Assembly (NCBI GenBank): GCA_911728455.2 | Contig: OU452222.1 | Span: 6,019,108-6,083,107, forward strand | DNA length: 64,000 nt | From: Marthasterias glacialis | Taxonomy: Eukaryota; Echinodermata; Asteroidea; Forcipulatida; Asteriidae | Direction of reading: 5' to 3' | Shown: in pieces, positions 35,230 through 47,200 of the stretch | Numbering within the stretch: the first letter of the stretch is position 1 | How the letters are laid out: every line of letters begins with the position of its first letter | Made by a program: the position numbers and the translations under genes | The notes under the pieces: model-generated | What the model saw: only the letters and a program-made list of their open reading frames with translations | Database searches by the model: none | What the model was told of the DNA's origin: nothing

Positions 35230-38200
35230 ATGTCAAGTCTTACCAAAAGGAGCCGCTCCATCCGTAATTGGGTTCTTTTCATTGCTACACTTCAATTGGT
35301 TATTTATTCTGGTAAGTTAAACACTTTTTATGTAAATAATAATAACAATCCAGGCATTTATATAGCGTTCTTAAGCAGATGTATCACAAGAGAAAGCTTA
35401 ATGGAAACAATAACTCTGGAAGAGATGGGTTTGAGGATGTTTTGAATGAAGTAATAGAGACTGCATGACGGATGTGATGAGGGAGGTTATTTCAAAGGTT
35501 TGGAGCAGCTGCATAAAAGCCTTTGGAAGATGAAAAAAAATTGGTTTTGGGGCTTAGTGAGTACCCTGGTGTCAGAGCTGGAACGGAGAGTACGATTAGG
35601 TTTGTAAGGGGTGATGAGCTCAGTGAGGTAGGAGGGAGCGCTTTCATTCATGCATCTGTAGTGATGATTAACAACTTAGTGATGCGTTCCTGGACAGGGA
35701 GCCAGTGGAGATGTTGAAGGAGGGATGAAATGTGATCAAACTTGTTTGCCATAAAAATTAATTTGACCGCCCGGTTTTGAAGACGCTGCATACGTTTAAT
35801 GTCTTTGCTAGATAATCCGAAAAGAAGAGAGTTTCCGTAGTCTAGTCGGGATGTGACAAGAGTACGAACAGTATGGTGACAAGTGGTTTCATCAATGAGG
35901 CTAAGAACATCAGGTTTCTTAAATGGAAATTCACAGATTTACAGATAGAGAAAACATGATCGGACATGGTAATAGCAGAACCAAACACAACACCAAGGTT
36001 TCTTATTGCAGAAGATGGTCGGATTATGGTATTCCCAACAGTAATATAAAATGTTGCAGACAAGTGATTGAAACCTGGGGTGGGTAGCGATAAACAATTC
36101 AGTTTTTGCATGATGAGCAGGAGCATGTTTTGAGCAGTCGTTGGGTTTAGATATGCTGGTCCTTAAGATGGCGACTGCTTGATCTGTATCGCTAGGCTTC
36201 CGGGGGTCAGCGCAAACATACAACTGGATGTCGTCTGCATAAAAATGAAATCTTAACACCGGGTTGATAGTTAATTATATCAGCAATTGAATGGTGAGTA
36301 TAAAGCGAAAACAATTGTGGTCCAACACAGGATGTGAAGGGACAGCACAACGTTTACATCCGAATAAACTGACAAATAACAAATCGCGAGAAATGCTCAA
36401 CTAAATTCGTCTGGTCCTTGCTCTATGGTTAAAGTGATTGGGTAGGTGTAGAAAACTACATGTATTATAAGAATGAATCCCAATCCCCCAGTTTTTTTGT
36501 TTACTCCTAGTTTACCTATGTCCCGCTCGGACTAGGGCGAGTCTAGGAGTGGGTTGTTGACTGGTGTGTGGTGAGTGGGTGATTGGTAGCAGACTATGCA
36601 ACCATTATTAAAAGGGGTGTTTTTCAAAAGGAACCAGTTCGGGAAGGACCTTTTTTATACTATTAGAGAAAAAATAATAAATAAATTAATAGGCAAATAA
36701 GGAAGTTCAAAATAATGGAAATCAAAAGCAAGATTACCATTTTAAAATTTAAATGATGTATGTGTTGGCCATTTTTAACACTACAAATTTATCACCCTCG
36801 GTATTATGGTGCGGTCCAAAACAATGGATTACAAGCGCAGTAGTATATTGGCTCAATCACGGACGAAAAAAATGTTATTTTTACGAAAATCTTTTTTCCC
36901 TCTCGAAAGATAAGTTAGCACTCGGACAAATGAGGTCAGCATGTGCTTGCTACAATTTCAATCATTTATTTTGAAATATCTTAAAGTTCCAGAAGAAGCG
37001 TATTCAGGACATGACAGAAAAAAGCGAGTTGCTATCAGTGGTACGGGCGAAAAAAATTAGTAATCGTGAGTAACGGCGATGGTGAATCGCCGGGGCGAAA
37101 TACCTATTCACCCGGGCAAAAATAGAAAAATTCCCTGGGAGAGGGGCATCGGGGCAAAACAGTAAAGTGCCCGCAGGACGTCTTACTAATTCGCTCTGGG
37201 CCGGGCGAAAAATTAATAATTCTCTCAGGTGAATACTAATTAGTACTTCCTATAGTATTTCTTAAATGCGCTTCCGTATAGAAAAAAAAATAGCGGAAAG
37301 AAAAATGCAAGTGGCACAAGATGAAAAGAAATCCATCCCGCCGCCAGAAAAAACGTCAACCAACACATTTGTGACTTGTCTTCTTCCCCTCTTCTTCTCC
37401 TTTGCCTCTCTCTTTCCTTCTCCTTGCGTTCTTTTTTGCGGGACCCTCTTGGGGGGGGGGGGGGGGGGGGCTCAGAGCCCCCGAGCCCCAAGGTGCGCTG
37501 TTGCTACTGTTGGGTATGTTAAGAGACATATTGACATATCAAATCCGACTAACTCAATATCACGTTGGTTTCACTCCAACTTAAGTCAACCTAAACTATA
37601 GGCTTTCCATGAAGATAATAAAATAGACAATGAATCAGAAATAATTGTTTATTGATGATTGGGTAGGTTAACCTGTCTCCCTTGCCATAGTCACAATGGA
37701 TGGACCGGGTTTAGAGACAGAACCCTCAGCGTGCTTATCTTAATAAGATTTTAGCTGCAAAAATAAAAGCTTGCCTGCTGCATAAAAGACTCTCCTATTA
37801 ATTGTTAAAGAACGTCTTGCAGTTATACCAGTACAATTATTTTGCAGCAGAACATGCAACAGATCGTTTTGGGCATCCACTCGTTACAAGTCCCCTGGAG
37901 ATTCTAATCATTTTCCCTCCAAACCTTCACTATCCGAATTCTCACATTACCATTGTTTTTATTGAGGGCGCTATTTACCAGTCAATAATTGTTGGGTTTT
38001 TGAAACTATTTCCCCCAAATGAAGCGCGTGTGGTGTGTTGACGCGCGGCAAGTTCACAGTGGTGCAGATTTCATGCAATAGGCTATATTATAACACACCT
38101 CTCCTTGATTCTTTATCCCGATTGGCTGAAACACGGTCGCGTGGGGTGAACTAATATTGCCTATGTGCATGACATCTGCACCACACGCACCGCACGTGCT

Positions 38201-41200
38201 CCATTTGGGGGAAATAGTTCGCAAAGCGGGAAATAGTTTCAAAAAAACCCAAACTATTGACTGGTAAACTGCGCCCTCAAGAGAACGAAAATGGCGGCGT
38301 CTGTGGATCGTAAAACCGCGATTTACTCTTCTAACCGACATTTTGGACTGAGGTGTGTTATAAAACACATGGACTGGCATTCTTCGGGCAATAGTGCACG
38401 TCTATGCACCCCTCGGGCCTGTGAGTGACCAGGAGAGGGTCCTATTTCCCGAGGCCGACGACGAGACGTGCATTATTTCCCTCATTGCCAGTCCATATGT
38501 GTATATTAGTTCACCCCACGTGACCGTGTTTCAGCCAATCAGGATAAATAACCAGCGAGAGGCGTGTTATAATTAGGGAATAACAGTGCGAGGACCCGGT
38601 CTTCACTGCTTGGTAATGACCGGGGTGGTGGCTGGTCGCTGTTAACGACCAAGCCGGAGGCGCGGTCGTTAACAGCGGCCAGCCACCACCCAAGGTCATT
38701 ACCAAGCAGTGAAGACCGGGTCCTCGCACTGTTATTCCCATTAATAAATACCTTTTTAACGAAATAAACGGCTAAAATTTTCTTGTTTTGTTAGCCGGTC
38801 TTTATATCGCCGTTAATACACCCCCACGTGATCACATTTTGACCAATCAGAATCCACAAACTGTCCTAGGTATTTATTAATGTTCTTTATAACACACCTC
38901 TCCCTGGTTCTTTATCGTGTTTGGCTCACACGGTCACGTGGGGTGAACTAATAATTATAGCCTATTGCATGAAATCTGCACCACCGTGAACTTGCCGCGC
39001 GTCAACACACCACACGCGCTTCATTTGGGGGAAATAGTTCGCAAAGCGGGAAATAGTTTCAAAAACCCAAAAACTATTGACTGGTAAACAGCGTCCTCAA
39101 GAAGTTTACAATGCTCATAACAGTTTATTAGGCCTTCGGCCTCGGGAAATAGGACCCTCTCCTTGTCACTCACAGGCCCGAGGGGTGCATAGACGTGCAC
39201 TATTGCCCGAATAATGCCAGTCCATATGTGTATAATAATAGCCACTTACACACAGTTCGACTTTTTTTTTCTTCATGTGGTGACTTTTTTTTATGTGGCG
39301 ACTTTTGTTCTATGCGGCAACTTTTTTGGGGGCGGCGACTTTTTTTTTGGCGGCGAATTGTTTTTTGGGCGGCGACTTAAAGTTTATTTTAAAAAAGTCG
39401 CCGCGTAAAAAAAAAGTCGCCGCGTAAAAAAGAAAAAAAATATTTTCGAAGATATTGTGACAAAAATGGGACCTTATAAGAATTGTGGAGTTATCTGGAC
39501 AGGGCCTACTGTTTGTTTGTTTGTTTTTGTTGTTTTTGTTTTTTCCTTTCTTTCACTCACTCTGATACTTGCGAAGACAACCTTTGAGGGTTAATTTCTA
39601 AGTTGAACAATTTCAGTAATCCCAAAGTATCATGCAGGTCACCTAATTTATTTTGAACGATAATCTGTGGATGAGAAACGGGAAAAAATAGTAGGATTTA
39701 TTACCAAATTGTGTCCAATTTAAATTAAATGCGGAGCGCAAAGCCCTTGTGGCGACCCCCCCCCCCCAAACGACATCGCATATTGGATCCCGCAACATAT
39801 AGTTCTCATCAAGAGCTTTACACTAATTTCACATGCAGTGAGTTGGAAATAGCAATTATAGTTTTGAAGTGAAGACAGGAGTGAGACAAGGATGTGTGAT
39901 GTCAGCACGCCTCTTCAACATTGCCATTGATTGGTTGGGTGATGCGAAGAGCAACTGAAGATCAGACAAGAGGCATACGATGGACCCTCTTCTCAGCACT
40001 GGAAGATCTCGACTTTGCTGATGATCTGGCTCTACACTCATCAACACATGCAAGGAAAAACATCCCACCTCAGCAATTTTGCTCAGCAGATTAGCCTTAA
40101 GATCAGTCAAAAGAAAACAGAAATGATGATCCTGAACATCAATCCCTCACCGATCCATGTGAATGGAGAAAACCTTCTTATCACAGAGGAGTTTACCTTA
40201 CCTGGGTGTCATTGTCAGACATGATGGAGGAGCAGATAACGACATCAAAGCAAGGCCAGAAATGCCTTCAGAATGCTCAGCATTAAGACCAAGCTAAAAT
40301 TATGATAGACCTATCAGAGCTGAGTTCTCTCTACCCTTCTCTACGGCTCAGAATGCTGGAGAATGACAGTAAACGACATCACCAAGCTGTCAGTTTTCCA
40401 CACAAAGAATCTAAGAAGAATTCTAAGACTATTCTGACTGAACACCATCTCGAAAGACGAACCACTTGCTCGATGCCATCAGGACACCATTGAAACCATC
40501 CCCATGAGAAGGCGGTGGACCTGTATTGGGCATGTGCTAAGGCCCGTTTCAAACGTTGCGCTGTGTCGAATTCAAGTCATTTGAGTTCGGCAATAGAGCG
40601 GCATTGGCGCGGCAGTGGTTTCAAACGTAACCTTGTGCTTCTGCTGAACTTTGCCAATAGTTCGGCAGGGCCTGTCGAACCATGGCCCAGCTAAGCCTCT
40701 GCTGCACCGAATTACAAAAGTGGTTTCAAACGTCGCGCTCCTGCCGTGTCGAAAGGGGCTGTCGTCGTCGTCGTCGTCGGCGGCGGCGGCGACGTCATGG
40801 TCGTTGTCGGCGGCGGCTCCGGCAGCAACAGCAACAACAGAAAAACTCTTTGCAAACATATAATTATATATTTTTCCATTTGTCTTTTCCTTTAACTTCT
40901 CTGACCCAAATGTTACGCATATCACACTTAGGCCCTTTTCTAATTTCTGCAGCTGAAAATTTCATAATATGAATAGATTATTTGCGTTGGCCAGGTGCTA
41001 AATAAAGAGGGTAGGCCAATATTAGTTGTTTTTTCACGAGTTACGAAATGGGGATTCCTCTTTCATGATGCAGAACTATTGTACTCTGAGACTTTGCATG
41101 GTGTTCGGTATTATTTGCTCAGTAAAAGTAATTGAAGCAGCATGGCTGAATTAAAATACATAAAAAAATTATAAAATTACAAACATTAAAATTTGACTTA

Positions 41201-44200
41201 TAAGTTAATAGTATGTGAAAAGTAAGAAAATAACTAGTTTGCAGTTAACTATTTTGAACCAATATCTTCTGTGTTGGTTCTGAGAACCTGAGTTTGTACT
41301 CTGAACTCTTTCCTTTAGACGAAGAATGTTTCAGGAAATGTACAAGACAATATTTAGCAATCCTCTACAACGGACTTCGGAAGCTGTTTCATCATAGGCC
41401 TATAGTCAATTAAATTGAGATTGTTAAAATGTCAAATAGTTGTGAAATGAGAAACAGCTGGTTATGGCTACATTTCGGGTGTGTTCAACAGAAAATCTCA
41501 AAAAGATAACATTTTAATGGAAAGTGTCCCACATATAAAACACATTGCTTGTTGTACTCATTTGCCAACAGGGCAATGTTCATATTCTCACCATACGGAC
41601 ATTGCATTTACCTTTTTTCTGTGACATTATTTTAAAGTTGTTGCCATGTGTCTTTTTATATTACAGCTGCAACCAATGGTCATAAAGTCAGTAATGCTGG
41701 ACAGTTGTTTACCTTCTTGCCCCCTGGCAAAGGCATCCCCCAAGGCAATGGGCCTCTCATTGTAATAACTGCTGAACCCTGGAAGGAAACCATCAAGGTT
41801 CAAGTAGATGTCTCTGAGGCTGAATTTTCCAAGTCTTTGTACATGAAGGGTAGTGAGATGAAAGCTGTGAAACTACCAACCACAGCTATGGGTCGAGCCA
41901 GTGGACCACAGCGTGGTACAGTGAGGGTAGAAGCGTCTTCACCAGTGACGGTACAGGTTATGGTCAATACTGGTGCAGCCTCTTATGATGGCTTTCTGGC
42001 CTTACCATTCCAGTCACTTGGTATGGAGTATATTGCTTCATCTACTGCACCCTCAGTAGGGCAACTCAGCAATGAGACAACAGCTCAATCCATGCTGACA
42101 ATTACTGGGGTTTGTAAAGGCACATCAAACATTGCAATCAAAGCATCAAGCCCTTTAATGTATGAGGGAATCATATATAAAACGGGTCGTACACTACGGA
42201 TAGTGTTGGAAATGGAGAAGAGTGTTCAGATCCAAAGCAATGGTACAATGACAGGGACCAGAGTAACTAGCAACAAACCAGTTTCTGTGATATTAGCAAA
42301 CACCTGTCCTTATGACATCAGTGAAGATCTTTATTGTGGTTACAATGTGGAACAACTTTCTCCGGTGTATGCACTAGGCAAACAGTTTCTCTTGCCAAGA
42401 TCTAGCATGGACTCTACCTATAGTGGAACAATCCAGGTATTAGCAACTCGTTCTAGTACAACAGTCCAACTGGTTGGTGTTGGTCTTAGCCGCAGACTTG
42501 GTCGTGGCGAGCAATGGCAACTTCCCAGTGATCAGACTGATGATCAATCAACCTTCCTAGTAGCAGACAAACCTGTGCAGGTGACCCTCTATTCTTCAGG
42601 GTCATTTTTCTCTTCAGATTGTATTGAACAACCTGACTGCATCTTACAACGTTCTAAGAGTACTATGACAACTATTCCACCGTTAGAACAGTTTACTGAC
42701 AGCGCTAACTTTGCAGTTTGGAACTCATCATCACTAATACAAGAAAGCTACCACCATGCTAAGTACTACATAACAATAATGGTGACTGCCGCTTGCAATG
42801 ACATATCCCCCCAACTTATAATTACTTCTGACCAATCAGATGACATCAGTTGGACAAAGGAGGTAGTCTCAAGTACACCTAGTACATGTGTACTGAGAGC
42901 TAAAGTATCACCAGGATCATTTTACATGGACCTCAAAACACAACCAGTAGACGCTACATTTACAGGCTTACTGCATGGTAGCAATAGACAATTCACATAC
43001 TCCATGCCGGTGACTACTGGAGGGGAACATCTTGGATACATCACCAAGAAATCTAATGAGGAACAGTGTATACCTATGAAAGGTAAGATATATTGGAACA
43101 GGGATATACACAGCAACTAACACAAACACATATCAGATTACAAAGCCGTACAAAAGAATACCAAATTACTTTACTTACTTGCAAATACTGTGTAATAAAA
43201 AACACTCCTAAGGTGGCATAAGGCCAAACATGGTGGAATCTGCTGTCAATAAATACATATATCCCTCATTCAGACAATTTGAATGATCATCAGTTTATTG
43301 CATGCAGTAATTGTGTTTTCCAGCTCACAGAGCTTGGAATGTTACACTCGTCTTGTTCTCTATACAAATGACATCGCAAATCAGTTTCCACATTGGAAAT
43401 ATTTTTGATGTTTGTTTGGTTTATTAAAATTAAAACACAGCCCTAAAGATGAATTGTGTTTGAAAAACATTGATATTCAACACCAAACAAAAACAGAAAT
43501 TCTATTAAAATATGGAAGGTGTTTACAGAAAACAGGAAAAAACTGTTTAAAAGAAAGGAAAAAAATGTAAACGATTAGGCCAGCTCCATTGAAAAAAAGC
43601 AGGGATTGCAAAGAAATTTAATTATTGAGAAGTGCAGTCAAAGATGGGATCAGGCTGGTTTTTTTTTATATCTGTTGGTTTCTATGCTTGATTGTGCAAA
43701 TCTTGTTTGTATTCCTGAGATTACTTCTACTGGGTGGAAGCAATAGTCTGGTCTGTAATTAATTGAACTGATCAATGACTTAACACATTTAACAAAAAGA
43801 CATTCAAGCCTGATAGAAACAGGTGACAAACCAAACTGTGAATAAATTTCATTGAATGGCTGGGTACTACAAAAGTCCATAGCTAAAATTTCTCCAGACA
43901 CGCGGATACCAACTAAACTTTGCTAAGACTGGAGAGCCAAACTGGACAAGCTTATTAAACTGTAGACCTAAAATACATTAAGAAGTCTTTAACTGGAGTA
44001 CATCACCACTTGAATTGACATAGAAAAGATTTGCACATGTGATCAATTTGGGTGTCCCATAAGGTTATTTTGAACATAAGGTGTCTAAATATAAAAGAGT
44101 GAAAATTTCACTAGTTCGCCCAAGTAGTGTCAGTTTGGTGCTTTTGAGTGTGAAACTCACTGAGCACCAACCACCCTTTTTTAGATAAATTGGAGCAAAC

Positions 44201-47200
44201 TTCACTCTGATTCAAGTTGAAAATACCTGTCTTTCACTACAAAAAGAGTTGTCTGACATATGGCGCTTTGCAGGAGTTGTATATGGCGGTCAACACAAGT
44301 GTTTTTTCACTCTTTTTACATTTAGAGAGTACACCTAAGTATAAAGAGTTTCACACAAAAAAACACGTTCCAATGTCTTTCATTATCCAGTCCACAACAA
44401 CATCTTCAAATATTTTACCAAAATACATATAATACATGATATCAGATGTAATGTAGATTATCCATTCTTATGGGGATTGGTGGTTAATATAGGGAAAACT
44501 AAAAACATTTTCCAGATATCAGGTACTATTCCCTCCTGGAGAGAACAATTACAAATACCAGTCAGATGAAAACAGAGTTCATTTGCGAGTTCTTTCACTA
44601 GACAGTGTGGAATGCAGTCAGGTCCTCCACTCTTGTTTAGTTTGATTTTTCTTGGCTTTAAGAATCCTTATTTAACATGGAAAATAGAGTGTATTATTTG
44701 AAATGTGACCTTCCTTAAAAGGTGTCATGTATATATTGCAGCTTTTATTTTAGAACCTCTATCGTGTAAAGAGACTTCTTGCCAAAATTCCGGAGAGTGC
44801 ATCATGGGGGATGATGGATCATATAGATGCAGTTGTATCAGTCCAGTGTTTCAAGGACAATATTGTGAAAATGGTAAGCAATGATTGTATCACCATTAAA
44901 AGCTACAAAGATGTGAATTTCTTGGAGTAATTAGCAAAAGCTACCCTTGCAAAACAGGAGACAACTCCTAAAATTAATGCAAGTATAAAAAGTGGGTAAA
45001 GTGGAAAGAAAAAAAGAAAGAATAAACACCGGGTAAAGTGAAAAGAGGATGAATGAACATGGAGTAAAGTGAAAAGAGAATGAATGAGAAAAAATGAAGA
45101 AAAAGAAGAAATGCAAAAAACCAAATACTGAGTAAAAATAAGGAAAGACTAAAAATAAGTACGAAAGGTTGAAAAAAAAGAAAAAGAAAAAAGTTTGATT
45201 TATATTTGTTTAATTTTAGTGGTGGAACTATGTTCAACTTCAGTATACTGCCTTAATGGAGGGAATTGCACCACATCTTCTTTCTGGCCAAAATGTTCAT
45301 GTCCAATTGGTTGGGCTGGAGACCACTGCGAATATGGTAAGAAAATTAAAGTTCAAGAGATAAAGTTTTCTTTATTATGGGGAGGGCTATGAGTATTGGG
45401 GATATACACAGGGATCAGGTTTCAAGTCAAAATTCTCAATCTCCAAATTTGTGTATGAGTCTCCTAACAAGAGAGCATGAACTGTACAAAACCATTTATT
45501 ACACTTCCATTGAATGTATAGTTTATTTAATTGTTTTGTTTGTTAAATATCCAGATATCAGTGCAAGGAGAAGTTTGAGCAACCAAGGCAAGGAGTTTAG
45601 AATAACATTCATGGAGACCTCAGCCCCCATACGTAGTCCATCCATTGCAATTCTGACCAGTCCTACAAGCATTAATAGTACCAATGTAATAATCAAACTT
45701 CCATCAACTGGCTTCATACAGACACTTGAAATTCCACCAAATAAGGCTGAAGTGATAGAGCTTCCAGTAGACTCAATATCACTAGGTTCAAGGCAGCAGT
45801 ACAGTGGTATTTCAGTCAGTGCCAGCCAAGATGTAACAGTTCATGGGTTTCATAACGGCATACTAGAAAGAGACGATGGTTTCCTTGCATTACCTGTGCA
45901 GGCTCTAGGAACAAAATACATAGTTATTGCTGCCCGCCAGAGGAAAAAACGACCACATGAAAAATCACAAATTGCTGTTGTAGCTGCCTATGATAATACA
46001 ACTGTCTTTATCAGAACACCTGTAAGTGTTACCTTTGAGGGACATGACTATGCAAGTTACAGCATGATTGTTGCACATCTACAGGAAGCAGAAGTTGTGC
46101 AACTTCAGAGTAAGTTTGACTTGTCTGAAGTGGAGGTCTCAAGTGAACGTCCAGTAGCAGTTCTATCTGGGAGCACATGTGGATACACCATGTATGATGG
46201 TTCAGATCAGAAAAGCTGTCGTTTTATGGTAGAGCAGCTGCCACCATTCAATTCTTGGGGGAAACGATTTCTTGTGACACCTTATCTGGGTAATGAAAAC
46301 GGACAAACTACTCTGAGAATTGCAGGAGGTCCAAGGCAAACTTATGTTAGTCTTGGTGCAGGAGGTGCTACATATGTTTATGATGGGGACATGAAGGAAG
46401 TGTACATCACTAAACCAACCTACATATCAGCAACCAACCCTGTGCTTATAGTTGCATTTTCAGTTCAAGGTAAAATGAGCTGTTCAAGAACAAAACAAGA
46501 GTGTAAAGGAATGTCAATGCCAACTATGTCAATAGTACCTCATCTTGATCAGGTGACCACGATAGCTACCTTTACCACTCCTCCTTTGGCTAATTCAACC
46601 ATAAACAAGAACTACATCAATGTTATTGCATCAAACTGCTCAGATATCAGACTTATATCTGTATTACCACAGCACAATCGGTCAGTCGTATGGGATAAAA
46701 GTATGACTGTATTACAGACAGGTGGTCTGTGTGTACTTCAGAAGGAGATTCAACAAGGTCTGTATCAGGTTAGCTCTATCTCTGGTCACGGTATCTTTTC
46801 TGCTCAACTGTATGGCTTCAACAACCAGGGGACAGCTTATGGATTCCCTGTGACTCTAGGTAGTCAAGACAACACCCAAACAGGTATAATGGTATAATGG
46901 CCAACTCAGTTTGAAATATTTCATTTGTCTCAAAAAACAAAACGCTCAACTGAGCTATCTAGCCTAATGATGGCTGTCTCTCCGTTTTGTTAATATCTTT
47001 GTTCAACATCTTTATTAGTGGAAAGCTGGCACATTAATCCAGAGGTTGCAGGTTCAAATCCTGTTGTAGTAAATCTTTCTTTGTTCACCCCAAAGTTGAA
47101 TTGCAATTTACCCAGTCAGTTTCCCTGGTGGTTTATTACTTGATATTCATATGTTTAAAATGACACAAATGTATTCCAGTAAAGATTCAAAATGAAAATA

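Noticed and set aside
35842..36259. Independent genes on the minus strand
   Set aside because: They carry reverse transcriptase motifs (YADD, NLGVVF) in broken frames and belong to a dead LINE.
37240..37600. Proline- and glycine-rich open frames
   Set aside because: They are produced by poly-G and purine-rich runs, with no splice-consistent extension.
40572..40972. Arg/Ser/Ala-rich open frames on both strands
   Set aside because: They come from a (TCG)n/(GGC)n microsatellite.
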